Origin: Klebsiella aerogenes KCTC 2190
Lineage (GTDB): Bacteria; Pseudomonadota; Gammaproteobacteria; Enterobacterales; Enterobacteriaceae
Reading direction: 5' to 3'
NCBI RefSeq assembly: GCF_000215745.1
Contig: NC_015663.1
Span: 496,001 to 560,000, forward strand
Length of the DNA stretch: 64,000 nucleotides
The position numbers and the translations under genes were made by a program. The stretch's first letter is position 1; each line of letters begins with the position of its first letter. The notes under the pieces are model-generated. The model searched no databases. It was not told the origin of the DNA and saw only the letters and a program-made list of their open reading frames with translations. Below are positions 1 to 8,748 of this stretch, in pieces.

Positions 1-1
1 T

Positions 2-631
2 ACGGTCACCCGCAGCGCCCAGGAGATCGATCCCAGCCAGCAGCGGCTGCTGCCGCTGGCGCTGGATATTCGCCAGCCGCAACAGTTCAGCGACGCGCTG
101 GCGCAGATCCGCGCACGTTTCGGCGAACTCGACGTACTGGTCAACAACGCCGCCTTAACCCTGACCACGCCGATCATGGAGATCGACGTAGAAGAATTCG
201 ATCGCGTCACCAGTACCAACCTGCGCGGTACCTTCGTCGGCTGCCAGGCTATCGGCCGCTATTTCAGCCAGCGCCAGCAGGGCAGCATTATTAACCTCGC
301 GTCGCTGGCCGGGCAAAACGGCGGTACCGCCTCCGGCGCCCACTATGCAGCCTCCAAGGGCGGCATTATTACGCTGACCAAAGTCTTCGCCCGCGCCCTG
401 AGCAACGCCGGGGTGAGCGTCAACGCAATTGCGCCGGGGCCGTTGGATCTACCTTCCGTTCGCGCCGCGGTGCCGGAAGAGAAAATGCCGGCGCTGCTGG
501 AGATGATCCCGATGAAGCGGCTTGGCGATCCGCTGCTGGTCGCCCGCGCGGTAGAACTGCTGGCGGCGCCCTCCGCCACCTTTATCACCGGCGCGACCTG
601 GGATATCAACGGCGGCATTTATATGCGTTAA
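2..631 (+). CDS. SDR family NAD(P)-dependent oxidoreductase (5' partial)
   Basis: Short-chain dehydrogenase cut by the left edge of the window; the reading frame is open from base 2, so the N-terminal Rossmann glycine motif lies outside. What remains shows the classical SDR landmarks: an NNA motif (VLVNNAAL, near base 145), a catalytic Ser region (NLASLAG) and the catalytic YxxxK (HYAASKGG). It ends with the usual SDR C-terminus (FITGATWDINGG). Family knowledge: such enzymes oxidise or reduce a hydroxyl/keto group with NAD(P). The next gene starts 24 bases downstream on the same strand, and the co-located PDR-type reductase and flavin reductase suggest a ring- or side-chain-oxidation pathway. 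The substrate cannot be read from the sequence. Confidence 0.85.
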   Translation, partial: TVTRSAQEIDPSQQRLLPLALDIRQPQQFSDALAQIRARFGELDVLVNNAALTLTTPIMEIDVEEFDRVTSTNLRGTFVGCQAIGRYFSQRQQGSIINLASLAGQNGGTASGAHYAASKGGIITLTKVFARALSNAGVSVNAIAPGPLDLPSVRAAVPEEKMPALLEMIPMKRLGDPLLVARAVELLAAPSATFITGATWDINGGIYMR

Positions 632-655
632 GCCCTTCGCGGGTGGAGAAAAACT

Positions 656-1624
656 ATGGCTGAAACATTGACGGTACGCGTCACAGAACGCGAAATTCAG
701 GGAGCCGAGGTGGTAGTCCTGACGCTGGCCTCGCCGGACGGCGCTCCCCTGCCCTCGTTTAGCGCCGGGGCGCATATCGATTTGCATCTTGGCGATGGCA
801 TCGTGCGCCAGTATTCGCTGTGCGGCAGCGCCCATCACCCGCAGCGTTATCGGTTGGGGATCCTCAAAGATCGCGCCTCGCGCGGCGGTTCGCTGGCGGC
901 GCACGCTTTACAGCCCGGCGACGAGGTGCAAATTAGCCCTCCGCGCAACCTGTTCGCGCTGGAGATGTCGGCGCCTCATAGCATTCTGATCGGCGGCGGC
1001 ATTGGCATCACGCCGATGCTGGCGATGGCCGATACGCTATTTCGCGCCGGGAAATCCTTCGAAGTGCATTACTGCGGCCACAGCCGTGAGGTAATGGCGT
1101 TTCTGGCCGAACTGGCGGATTGCCACTTTAGCGCTCAGGTTCAGCTGCATATCAGCGATGAAAACGGCAGGATCCGCCCTCAGGAACTCCTGACGCCTCA
1201 CGCCGCCGCCGGCCACCTGTACGTTTGCGGCCCGGAGGGTTTTATGGCGTGGATTAACGAAACGGCTCAGGGATGCGGTTTCAGCGCGGAGCAGCTGCAT
1301 CAGGAGTATTTCAACCGCGAGGTAGAAACCAGCGGCGGCAGCTTTGAGGTTGCGGTTCCGGAACTCAATCTGAGCGTCACCGTCGGTGAAAACGAGACAA
1401 TCGTCGCCGCGCTGCAAAAGGCCGGCATCAAAGTCAAAGTCTCCTGCCAACAGGGCGTCTGCGGCACCTGCCTCGCCAACGTTTGCAGCGGCGAACCTGA
1501 CCACCGCGACGAGTATTTAACCGAAGAAGAACGCGAAGATAACGACCAGATCCTGCTGTGCTGTTCGCGGGCCAAAACCCCGCGGCTGGTTATTGAAGGC
1601 TTCGAATACGTCAAACTGAAATAA
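656..1624 (+). CDS. PDR/VanB-type oxygenase reductase (FMN, NAD, C-terminal 2Fe-2S)
   Basis: A 322-residue electron-transfer protein of the phthalate dioxygenase reductase family. In order it shows a flavin-binding beta-barrel with the RQYSLC motif (about residues 52-57), an NAD-binding domain with GGGIGITPML and a later CGPEGFM motif, and a C-terminal plant-type ferredoxin with cysteines at about 264, 269, 272 and 302. Proteins with this layout pass electrons from NADH to a Rieske oxygenase or demethylase such as VanA. No oxygenase subunit is present downstream, so the partner is presumably upstream of the window. The start ATG is preceded by a purine-rich GGAG site (base 644). The gene lies 24 bases after the SDR gene and 11 bases before the flavin reductase, consistent with one operon. 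Confidence 0.9.
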   Translation: MAETLTVRVTEREIQGAEVVVLTLASPDGAPLPSFSAGAHIDLHLGDGIVRQYSLCGSAHHPQRYRLGILKDRASRGGSLAAHALQPGDEVQISPPRNLFALEMSAPHSILIGGGIGITPMLAMADTLFRAGKSFEVHYCGHSREVMAFLAELADCHFSAQVQLHISDENGRIRPQELLTPHAAAGHLYVCGPEGFMAWINETAQGCGFSAEQLHQEYFNREVETSGGSFEVAVPELNLSVTVGENETIVAALQKAGIKVKVSCQQGVCGTCLANVCSGEPDHRDEYLTEEEREDNDQILLCCSRAKTPRLVIEGFEYVKLK

Positions 1625-1635
1625 CGGGTATTACT

Positions 1636-2130
1636 ATGAACCTGACATCTGATTTTCGTAATGCCATGGCGCAACTGGGCAGCGCGATCACCATCATTAC
1701 CACCGATGGCCCGGCGGGCCGCTTCGGTTTTACCGCCTCGGCGGTGTGTAGCGTGACGGATTCGCCGCCGACGCTGCTGGTATGTATGAACCGCTCGTCC
1801 TTCGCGCACGGCAAATTCCAGCACAACGGCGTGCTGTGCGTTAACGTGCTCTCCGGTCAGCATCAGCAATTGTCCGGGATTTTCGCCAACGGCCAAATCC
1901 GCTCTGAAGAACGCTTCCTGCACGACGAATGGCTGGCGCTGGAGACCGGTTCGCCGGCGCTGGCTTCCGCCGTGGCGAACTGCGACTGCGTCATTGCCGA
2001 CAGCCATGAAGTGGGCAGCCACAGCGTATTTTATTGCGAGGTCAAACAGATCCGCTTCGGCAACCCCAGCGACGGGCTGGTCTGGTTTAATCGCCAGTTC
2101 CATACCCTTAGCATGGCGTCGTGCCGTTAA
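1636..2130 (+). CDS. Flavin reductase (HpaC/RutF-like)
   Basis: A 164-residue protein of the flavin reductase-like family (HpaC, RutF and similar). The N-terminal segment (FRNAMAQLGSAITIITT), the FTASAVCSVTDSPPTLLVCMN core, and the closing GLVWFNRQFHTL are typical of the small NAD(P)H:flavin oxidoreductases that feed reduced FMN/FAD to two-component monooxygenases. Family length is about 160-180 residues, so the gene looks complete. It sits between the PDR-type reductase and an MHS transporter on the same strand. That operon thus carries two different types of reductase, which may mean two oxygenation steps. The actual monooxygenase is not seen. Confidence 0.85.
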   Translation: MNLTSDFRNAMAQLGSAITIITTDGPAGRFGFTASAVCSVTDSPPTLLVCMNRSSFAHGKFQHNGVLCVNVLSGQHQQLSGIFANGQIRSEERFLHDEWLALETGSPALASAVANCDCVIADSHEVGSHSVFYCEVKQIRFGNPSDGLVWFNRQFHTLSMASCR

Positions 2131-2170
2131 GTTTCATCATAACCATAAAAACCCTGCCGACCCATCGCCC

Positions 2171-2186
2171 GGCGCCAGCAGGCGCC
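2171..2186. terminator. Intercistronic GC hairpin
   Basis: A perfect 6-bp stem (GGCGCC, loop AGCA, GGCGCC) in the 86-base gap between the flavin reductase and the transporter. No T-run follows, so it is more likely an mRNA-stability or partial attenuation structure than a full terminator. Confidence 0.35.
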
Positions 2187-2216
2187 GCCTGATTCACCTG
2201 CACTGGAGTTAACCTT

Positions 2217-3542
2217 ATGTCTGGAGCTGTGAGCGGTACAACGGTCCCCCCGGCGCAACCTATGCGCAAATTAATCATCGGGTCTTTTCTCGGCAACTCG
2301 CTGGAATGGTACGATTTTTTCCTGTATGGCACCGCGGCGGCGCTGGTCTTCGGGCCGCTGTTTTTCCCGACCACGAATGACCCGCTGCTCGGTTCATTTT
2401 TAGCCTTTTCCGGCTTTGCCATCGGCTTTATCGCCCGCCCCCTCGGCGGCGTGATATTCGGCCATCTCGGCGATCGCTACAGTCGCAAAATGACGCTCAT
2501 CATCACCCTGACGCTGATGGGCGCCAGTACGTTCTTAATTGGTCTGCTGCCAACCTACGCCCATATCGGCGTACTGGCGCCAATCGCCTTGATTACGCTG
2601 CGCTTTGTACAGGGCGTGGCTTCCGGCGGCGAATGGGGCGGCGGGGTGTTGATGCTGAGCGAAAATGCGCCGGAAAGCCAGAAAGGGTACTACACCGCCT
2701 GGAGCCAGGTGGGGGTCTGCGGCGGGTTTGTTCTTTCTTCGCTGGCATTCTATCTGGTGCAGCTGCTGCCGCAGGAAGAGGTGATGTCGTGGGCGTGGCG
2801 TATTCCGTTTTTGCTCAGCCTGTTTATCTTTCTGGTGGGCGTCTATATTCGCCGTAACATCCAGGAAAACGCGGAATTCGTGGCGAGCAAAGCAGAAAAC
2901 GACAGCAAAAATGAGGCCCATCATTTACCGGTGCTCAGCGCCTTCAAAAATCATCCACGAGCGATATTACAGGCTATCGGCCTGCGGCTGGCGGAAAACG
3001 GCGCGGTGTATATCTTCTTCACGTTTTCAGTGGTCTATTGCAAACATATCGGCATCGACACCCGCGACCTGATCGCGGCGGTCACCATCGCCATGACGGT
3101 GGAGATCGCCACGATTCTCGGCTGGGGATGGCTTTCCGATCGCATTGGCCGTAAGCGGCTTTACTATATCGGCGTGATAGGCATGGCGCTGGTCGCCTTC
3201 CCCTTCTTCTGGCTGCTTAATATGCACACCTTCCCGGCGATGCTGCTCGCCATGCTGTTGGCATTGCCATTGTGCCATGGCGCGATGATTGCCGCGCAGC
3301 CGTGTCTGATGGTGGATCTGTTTCCGGTGGAGGTACGCTACACCGGGCTGGCGCTGGGGCATGAGATTGGGGCGGTGATTTCCGGTGGTATTAGCCCGAT
3401 GCTGGCGGTAGCTTTTTTAATGATGTGGGATAGCTATATCCCCATTGCGCTGATGCTGCTGGCCTTCGCGCTATTGGCGCTGGTAGCGCTGATAAGTATT
3501 CGTCAGCAGCAGTTGCGACCTGAACCGGTCGCGACCGCGTAA
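2217..3542 (+). CDS. MFS transporter, metabolite:H+ symporter (MHS) family
   Basis: A 441-residue 12-TM major facilitator. The N-terminal LIIGSFLGNSLEWYDFFLYG segment, the loop motif GHLGDRYSRKM between TM2 and TM3 and the VQGVASGGEWGGGVLM segment in TM4 are hallmarks of the MHS branch (ProP, KgtP, ShiA relatives). A second MFS loop motif (SDRIGRKRLY) lies in the C-terminal half. MHS proteins import organic acids and related small metabolites with protons. Given the SDR, PDR-type reductase and flavin reductase just upstream, it probably imports the substrate of that pathway. A TGGAG ribosome site lies about 9 bases before the ATG. A strong hairpin follows directly after the stop. Confidence 0.88.
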   Translation: MSGAVSGTTVPPAQPMRKLIIGSFLGNSLEWYDFFLYGTAAALVFGPLFFPTTNDPLLGSFLAFSGFAIGFIARPLGGVIFGHLGDRYSRKMTLIITLTLMGASTFLIGLLPTYAHIGVLAPIALITLRFVQGVASGGEWGGGVLMLSENAPESQKGYYTAWSQVGVCGGFVLSSLAFYLVQLLPQEEVMSWAWRIPFLLSLFIFLVGVYIRRNIQENAEFVASKAENDSKNEAHHLPVLSAFKNHPRAILQAIGLRLAENGAVYIFFTFSVVYCKHIGIDTRDLIAAVTIAMTVEIATILGWGWLSDRIGRKRLYYIGVIGMALVAFPFFWLLNMHTFPAMLLAMLLALPLCHGAMIAAQPCLMVDLFPVEVRYTGLALGHEIGAVISGGISPMLAVAFLMMWDSYIPIALMLLAFALLALVALISIRQQQLRPEPVATA

Positions 3543-3543
3543 C

Positions 3544-3585
3544 CCACACGCGCCGCGCGCCAAGGAAGGCGCGCGGCGCGTGTGG
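3544..3585. terminator. Bidirectional terminator between convergent operons
   Basis: A perfect 18-bp inverted repeat (arms 3544-3561 and 3568-3585, loop AAGGAA) fills the whole gap between the stop of the MHS transporter and the stop of the convergent fimbrial adhesin gene. It is very GC-rich; a T-rich stretch follows on the plus side. Confidence 0.8.
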
Positions 3586-4581
3586 CTAGTTATTGTTGAT
3601 GACGATAATAACCCGGCTTTTAATCGTGCCGCCGCGGATATTTTCGCCATATTTCATCGGCTTAATTTGCAGATAGATCGGGTTGCTGTCGCCATGTCGG
3701 GCATCCTCACTGGAGTGGTAGAGGAAACCGCTACCGTACTGGAGTTCCCCGCCCTGACTATCGAGCAGATGAAAACCGACTTCGCCGGCGCCGGTGGCGG
3801 CATCCTGATCGTCATTCTTCAATATTTTGCTGGTGCCGGCAAAGCCGGAAGCGGCGACAAAATAATAATCAATTTTCCCTGGCGTCAGTTTGAATACCGC
3901 CGACTCGTCCTGGTTACAATCGATATCAACGCTTTCCAGGCGATATTGCGCTTTGTCTTCTTTAATATCGAAGTAGCTGTAATCGCCCATATTGATGAGA
4001 CGGTTCGGGACGTTAAAACCGCAGGTCATAATATTTACCTGCAGGGTGACGTTAAAGGTGTAATTGATGTTAACATTATGACATTCATTATTCTTACAAT
4101 ACTTCAAAACTATGCCATACCGCATCTGGAAAGGCACACCGGGAGTAACACGCTGCCCGTTAGCGCTACCTTCTTTAATCTCATAGCGTATGCCGACCAA
4201 ACTATTAAACATATCTGCCAAATTATATACCTGGTTTTCAACAATTTTTCCGTTTCCCAACGATTCCATTTTTGTCTGGTCGAAGGAGAAATTAATCTCA
4301 TAGATCTTACTGCCTACTTCAACATAGTAGGAGGTTTGTGGTGGCGATTGCAGACTGACCGAGACCGTAATATTTGAGTTACTGGGGCAGCGAAAGCTGA
4401 ATGCGTTAGCCTGAAGTGAACTATCACGTAAATTGAGCTCCCCGTTGGCGGCCAGCGGTTTAAAAGTGTAGTTGCCGCTAGCCTCAATCGACGCCGGTGG
4501 GATGCTCGGCGTTAATTCACAGTTCCCCGCCCGCGCTAAAAAAGAGCATAAGCTTAATACCAGCAAAATTATCCATTTCAT
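3586..4581 (-). CDS. Fimbrial tip adhesin (FimH-like, two-domain)
   Basis: Last gene of a four-gene chaperone-usher operon. The chosen start (ATG at 4581, MKWIILLVLSLCSFLARA) gives a signal peptide and sits 7 bases after AAGGACG; longer upstream in-frame extensions lack a signal sequence and run into the usher gene. The mature 310-residue protein is too long for a simple pilin. An N-terminal part (about 22-185) with cysteines forms a putative receptor-binding domain. A C-terminal part (from about 190, NIMTCGFNVPNRLINMGDYSYFD) resembles a pilin domain ending in a donor-strand-like hydrophobic strand (SRVIIVINNN). The receptor is unknown; I do not recognise the lectin domain. Confidence 0.78.
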   Translation of the reverse strand: MKWIILLVLSLCSFLARAGNCELTPSIPPASIEASGNYTFKPLAANGELNLRDSSLQANAFSFRCPSNSNITVSVSLQSPPQTSYYVEVGSKIYEINFSFDQTKMESLGNGKIVENQVYNLADMFNSLVGIRYEIKEGSANGQRVTPGVPFQMRYGIVLKYCKNNECHNVNINYTFNVTLQVNIMTCGFNVPNRLINMGDYSYFDIKEDKAQYRLESVDIDCNQDESAVFKLTPGKIDYYFVAASGFAGTSKILKNDDQDAATGAGEVGFHLLDSQGGELQYGSGFLYHSSEDARHGDSNPIYLQIKPMKYGENIRGGTIKSRVIIVINNN

Positions 4582-4594
4582 GAAAATCGTCCTT

Positions 4595-7078
4595 TTAGCG
4601 GCAGACATAGGTCTTACCTTCATCAATGGTATGTTTAAATGTAATGGTGCAGTAATGGCCCTGCAGCTTATCGACCGCGATGGTAATCGACGGCGGAACG
4701 TTATCGGTGCGGATATACAGCATGCTGCCCTGGCCGACGACGCCGACATTCTGTCCGTCGTTATCTTCAATTTCATAGCCAAATTTCAGCGGCGTACCGT
4801 CCGGGCGTTCGGCGTGAATAAGCCAGGGTTGACGCTGGTCGGTATCGAAACGCGCCAGCACCACCGCGCCGCGGTACGGAGCCACCGCTTTCCGGTTGCC
4901 AATCAACTCGGTTTTGCTCTGCGTATTGGCGGTATTCAGCAGCAACGAACTTTCGCGATAGGGCAAGACATGGTCGAAAATGACCGTTCCCTGCGCGTTG
5001 GTGGTGCGATATTTCTGACCATTGACGTAAGCATTTTCCAGGCCCGGCGCCTGAATAATGGCGAAGGTTTCCGATAGCTGGTTAGCGAAGTTGACGCCGC
5101 CGGACCAGGCCACCACCCCGCCAGACAGGCTGCCGCTGGCCTGGGTATATTTTGACGACTGGCTGTAGCTGCCGCTCAGCGTCGCCAGCGGCGCGTTCCA
5201 GGTAAGGTTGCCGCCGGCGGTGGTTTCATGGTTTTGCTGCTGCCGGCTTAGGTTCACGCCATAGTCAAACTGGTCGCGCTGGCCGCCCGTACCGCTGATG
5301 CCGGTATTATTGGAGGCAAAACCGTCGTTATCGAAGGTCGTCGAATTCGACAGCGTCAGGCGACGCGCCAGCACGCTATCGCTCTCTCCCCAGATCAGCG
5401 GAATCGAAATGAAGAGGTTAAAGCGCTTATCTTCATGATGATCCTCGTCATAGGTCTGGCTGGCTGAAATGGTCCAGGAAACCCGCTGCCAGTTATTGGT
5501 GTAACTCAGTTGATAATCTTTATTACTGCCGCTTTTTCCCCAGTAATCACGCCATAAAGCGCTCAGTGAGAAAGACCCTAATCCTTCCGGCAACGACTGG
5601 CTAATATTGGCGGATAAGCTATTTTTACGGCCAAAATCATAACGGTAATAATCATCAATGTTGTAAACGTCATTATCATCATGGTGATAACTATTACGGT
5701 TCTTCGCCCAGACATGATCGTTAAAGGTGCGATAGTCGCTGGTTGAATAGCGATAAGCCGCCATACCGAAGCGCGTTTTAGTCTGGGTGAGGTATTTGTT
5801 GTAGGCAATCTGATAACTTTGCCCTTCAAAAGTACCGTTATCCTGATCGCTGCGCGCCCAGGTACCGTCAACGGATACCGCGCCGAGATGGGTATTCCAC
5901 CCGGTTCCCATAGTAAAAGCCTGATAGTCGGTACCAAGCATGGTACCGCCATACAGGGTCAGCAGATTGTTCAGGCCGTATTGATAGCTGGCCTGCATAA
6001 AGTCTTCCTGATTGCTGGCGCCTTCGATATGGCTGCGCCCGGCGGCAATATCATATTTAGACACCCCCGGCTGCAACATATTGGGTACCGAGGAATAAGG
6101 CACCAGGTAGGTGGTTACCGAGCCGTCGGCTTCCCGGATAGTGACATCGAGATCCGCCCCGCCGCCGGCGAGTTGTAAATCGGCAATCGCAAAAGGCCCC
6201 GGCGGCACCTCTTTCTGATAGACGGTGAAGCCGTTCTGCTCGATGGTTACCAGCGCGTTGCTCTGGGCAATCCCCTGCACGATTGGCGTAAAGTTCTGTT
6301 TTGAGTTTGGCAACATTTGCATGTCGCGGAACAGACGAACGCCGCGAAAGCGTACCGCATCGAAAATATCCGCTGAGGTATACATGTCGCCCGCGCGCAA
6401 GGTGCCTAAAATTGGCGCAAAGCTGCGCTCCAGATACAGGGTGTTGCTTTTCCAGTCGCCGCCGCCGCTATCGGCTTTACTGTAGGTGGCATCAGAGTGC
6501 AACTGCCAGCTCAACAGGTTCAGCCCGCTGTTGAAGCGGGCGTAAGTGCTTTTGTTATTGCCACTGTCTTTATAGTCGCTGTAATACTGGCTCAGATAAT
6601 AAGAGGTATAGAGCGCGTTAACGCCGCGGTCCCAACTTTCCGGCGCGACGTAGCCGCGCTCAAGATCCAGAACGTAGGCCTGCGGAATTTCTAAATCAAG
6701 CTGAAAAATATTGATATTAAACGTATAACTGCCGCTCCGCACCGCGGATTTAAGCGTCATGCACTGGTTATCTTTTGCCAACGGCGCGCTATCCGCTTTG
6801 ATTCCCAACTGATGTAATAATGCCGATGACAGGCAGGTATCATCCGGATTACTGGCGACTACGATTGGATATTTACCACGCCATTGTTTATTGACGTAAA
6901 TATCCAATTCATATTCCCCAGGCAGTGGTTGATTATCCGCAAAGCGAAAGCTTGATGATTTTTCACCTTTCATTCCGCCGATCATGAAATTGGTATCAAA
7001 AGTCTCTTCAGCGGCCTGCAGCTGACCGGATAATAAAACCAACAGTATCATTGAGGAAAGCGGCGTCATCCTTAACAT
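4595..7078 (-). CDS. Outer-membrane fimbrial usher
   Basis: A PapC/FimD-type usher of 827 residues, which assembles and exports pilus subunits through the outer membrane. After a signal peptide comes the N-terminal chaperone-binding domain (ETFDTNFMIGG...LPGEYELDIYVN). The beta-barrel with plug domain follows, including the family signature FRGVRLFRDMQMLPNS and the segment VYQKEVPPGPFAIADL. C-terminal domains end in a Cys pair region (GHYCTITF...VCR). I start at ATG 7078 rather than 7090 because GGAG (inside the longer reading) is correctly spaced only for 7078. The gene starts 18 bases after the chaperone stop and ends 13 bases before the adhesin start. Confidence 0.92.
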   Translation of the reverse strand: MLRMTPLSSMILLVLLSGQLQAAEETFDTNFMIGGMKGEKSSSFRFADNQPLPGEYELDIYVNKQWRGKYPIVVASNPDDTCLSSALLHQLGIKADSAPLAKDNQCMTLKSAVRSGSYTFNINIFQLDLEIPQAYVLDLERGYVAPESWDRGVNALYTSYYLSQYYSDYKDSGNNKSTYARFNSGLNLLSWQLHSDATYSKADSGGGDWKSNTLYLERSFAPILGTLRAGDMYTSADIFDAVRFRGVRLFRDMQMLPNSKQNFTPIVQGIAQSNALVTIEQNGFTVYQKEVPPGPFAIADLQLAGGGADLDVTIREADGSVTTYLVPYSSVPNMLQPGVSKYDIAAGRSHIEGASNQEDFMQASYQYGLNNLLTLYGGTMLGTDYQAFTMGTGWNTHLGAVSVDGTWARSDQDNGTFEGQSYQIAYNKYLTQTKTRFGMAAYRYSTSDYRTFNDHVWAKNRNSYHHDDNDVYNIDDYYRYDFGRKNSLSANISQSLPEGLGSFSLSALWRDYWGKSGSNKDYQLSYTNNWQRVSWTISASQTYDEDHHEDKRFNLFISIPLIWGESDSVLARRLTLSNSTTFDNDGFASNNTGISGTGGQRDQFDYGVNLSRQQQNHETTAGGNLTWNAPLATLSGSYSQSSKYTQASGSLSGGVVAWSGGVNFANQLSETFAIIQAPGLENAYVNGQKYRTTNAQGTVIFDHVLPYRESSLLLNTANTQSKTELIGNRKAVAPYRGAVVLARFDTDQRQPWLIHAERPDGTPLKFGYEIEDNDGQNVGVVGQGSMLYIRTDNVPPSITIAVDKLQGHYCTITFKHTIDEGKTYVCR

Positions 7079-7096
7079 GGCCAACTCCATTATTTA

Positions 7097-7780
7097 TTAT
7101 TTTACATTGAGCCTGTCGCTAATAAAGTTTCCATTATCATCAATCATCGTTAGCGAATACTGGCGGGCGAGATTATTTTTTAAAAAGACATCCTGACTTG
7201 ATAACGGCGCAAGCATAACGCTGCGCTCATTGACTTTAACGTTACTGAGTTTAATTTCAGTAATCGTCAACCAATTTGCCGAACCATTGGCAATATGCAG
7301 AGCGTTTTTGCGCGAAGACAACGAAATACTTTTAAATGTATCTTTATTTACCGCTGCGATACCTTTAGGGCGATAAAAAAGCTTAATGCGGTTTTGCATG
7401 GCAAACCGCAGCGTATTCGCCCCCTCACTTCCTGGTGTATTCGGAGGAATATCGAGTACGTTGAGATAAAACAGCGACTCTTTGTTCGCCGGAAGTTTGT
7501 TGGCTAACTTTTTAATTCGCAGCTGCTGACCGGAGTTACCCGTTATGCGCGCCACCGGCGGCGACAGCAGGAAAGGCACGTTGATTTTTTCCGGCGGCAA
7601 TGAAGTATTGCCATCGTCAATCCACGACTGCACCAGTGAAGAGCGGGTGCCATGATTCATCAACTGTACGACCACTTCTTGTTTCTCAGCCGGATAAACC
7701 ACCCGGGTACCGAAAATCACCACTCCGGCATGCGCGGGCTGCATAGCGATAAATAAACCTGCTAATAAAATCCGTTTCAT
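7097..7780 (-). CDS. Periplasmic fimbrial chaperone (PapD/FimC-like)
   Basis: A 227-residue pilus chaperone with signal peptide (cleavage after AHA). The first Ig-like domain carries the FGTRVVYPAEKQEVVVQLMNHG start and a G1-strand region (ANTLRFAMQNRIKLFYRP) typical of the family. Basic residues expected for anchoring subunit C-termini are present (R in GTRVVYP, K in RIKLFYRP). The F1-G1 loop is short, pointing to the FGS type that serves rod-like pili. It lies between the major subunit and usher genes, separated from the former by a small hairpin. Confidence 0.9.
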   Translation of the reverse strand: MKRILLAGLFIAMQPAHAGVVIFGTRVVYPAEKQEVVVQLMNHGTRSSLVQSWIDDGNTSLPPEKINVPFLLSPPVARITGNSGQQLRIKKLANKLPANKESLFYLNVLDIPPNTPGSEGANTLRFAMQNRIKLFYRPKGIAAVNKDTFKSISLSSRKNALHIANGSANWLTITEIKLSNVKVNERSVMLAPLSSQDVFLKNNLARQYSLTMIDDNGNFISDRLNVK

Positions 7781-7806
7781 AGCACCACACCCTTAGCACA
7801 ATAATA

Positions 7807-7823
7807 GCCGGCGAAGCGCCGGC
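7807..7823 (-). terminator. Attenuator hairpin after major pilin gene
   Basis: Stem GCCGGCG / CGCCGGC with a 3-base loop, followed on the minus strand by TATTATT. Located between the major subunit stop and the chaperone start, it can reduce read-through so that the pilin is made in excess. Confidence 0.6.
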
Positions 7824-7831
7824 ACAGTTCC

Positions 7832-8398
7832 TTACTCCGCAGAGACGGCAATCGTTAACACCGAGCGGACTTCACCGGCGGTTACCGGTGTGGCGGCATT
7901 AATTCGGGCGTATTGCGCCGAAAAGTTCATTTGATAAACGCCATTGCCCAAAGAAGTCACCGCATCCGGCAAATTATTGACGTCATATATGGTATTTTCA
8001 TTAATATCCGCGGAGCCGAGTCTTAATTTAAAACCGACACCATTAGCAGACGTTGTAGTTGCGATAGGATTAAGTACGCCGCCGGTAGTATAGGTCCCGC
8101 CGCTAATATCAATCGATTTCAATACCGTGCCTTCCGGGCAAACGATAGTTAATGGATCGCTACTGGTAGCGAAATTGCCGGATAAGACTTCACCGGCTGA
8201 CATGCCGGCAAAACGGGTAGCGTCAACATCAGCCAGTTGAATCGTACTGCTATAATCGGTTTCAAAACGACAGGAAGAATTAATAACATTACCAATAATA
8301 ACTAACTCGCCCTGCTCTTCACTTGGCGCCGCGGCAAAAGCATTAATACTCATCAGCACGGTTGAAAATACTGCAGCAGCAATAATTGAACGTTTCAT
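7832..8398 (-). CDS. Major fimbrial subunit
   Basis: First gene of the minus-strand fimbrial operon; 188 residues with signal peptide (MKRSIIAAAVFSTVLMSINAFA). The mature protein has the pilin plan: early cysteine (NVINSSCRFETD), a second cysteine (PLTIVCPEGT), and a C-terminal beta-zipper ending in an alternating hydrophobic strand (RSVLTIAVSAE). The C-terminus ends in AE rather than the usual penultimate tyrosine, so it is an atypical pilin. Family role: polymerises by donor-strand exchange to make the fimbrial shaft. Its position, size and the attenuator behind it support the major-subunit call. Confidence 0.8.
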   Translation of the reverse strand: MKRSIIAAAVFSTVLMSINAFAAAPSEEQGELVIIGNVINSSCRFETDYSSTIQLADVDATRFAGMSAGEVLSGNFATSSDPLTIVCPEGTVLKSIDISGGTYTTGGVLNPIATTTSANGVGFKLRLGSADINENTIYDVNNLPDAVTSLGNGVYQMNFSAQYARINAATPVTAGEVRSVLTIAVSAE

Positions 8399-8748
8399 AT
8401 AATATTCCTTTTATTAACAATTCCATTTAACTTCGCGGAGACTGAGAAAAATCTCATGCCGCGAGCATCGCACGGCCAAATATCCGCCACAACCGGATGA
8501 ATAAGGATCGTTGATAAAAATCAAGGCAAATACTTAAAGCGACTGAGCCCTGATGCTATATTCGTAATCTCTTTAGCGTAATAAGCTAAAATACGTAGCA
8601 ACGAGAATAATAAAATGAGAACTTGCCGGGCTTGTTTAATAATAAACTAAAAAAAAGAGAGTTCAGCACATTTTGTATCGATTTACATAAGATTACGAAC
8701 CACAATTATAACCTTCCGTGATTTATTTTTATATTTAAGGTTTCGACA
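8399..8748. other. Divergent intergenic region
   Basis: About 350 bases of AT-rich sequence between the fimbrial operon (leftward) and the small secreted protein gene (rightward). It must hold both promoters, but I cannot pick an unambiguous -35/-10 pair. No gene seen. Confidence 0.5.

Noticed and set aside
1300..2103. 267-codon minus-strand frame over the reductase genes
   Set aside because: Antisense to two clear enzyme genes; typical GC-rich shadow frame.
4582..4782. 67-residue N-terminal extension of the first adhesin
   Set aside because: It would overlap the usher gene and hide a clear signal peptide that follows ATG 4581 and AAGGACG.
4472..5077. Long plus-strand frame opposite the usher and adhesin genes
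   Set aside because: It is the complement of well-supported fimbrial genes and has no recognisable protein features.
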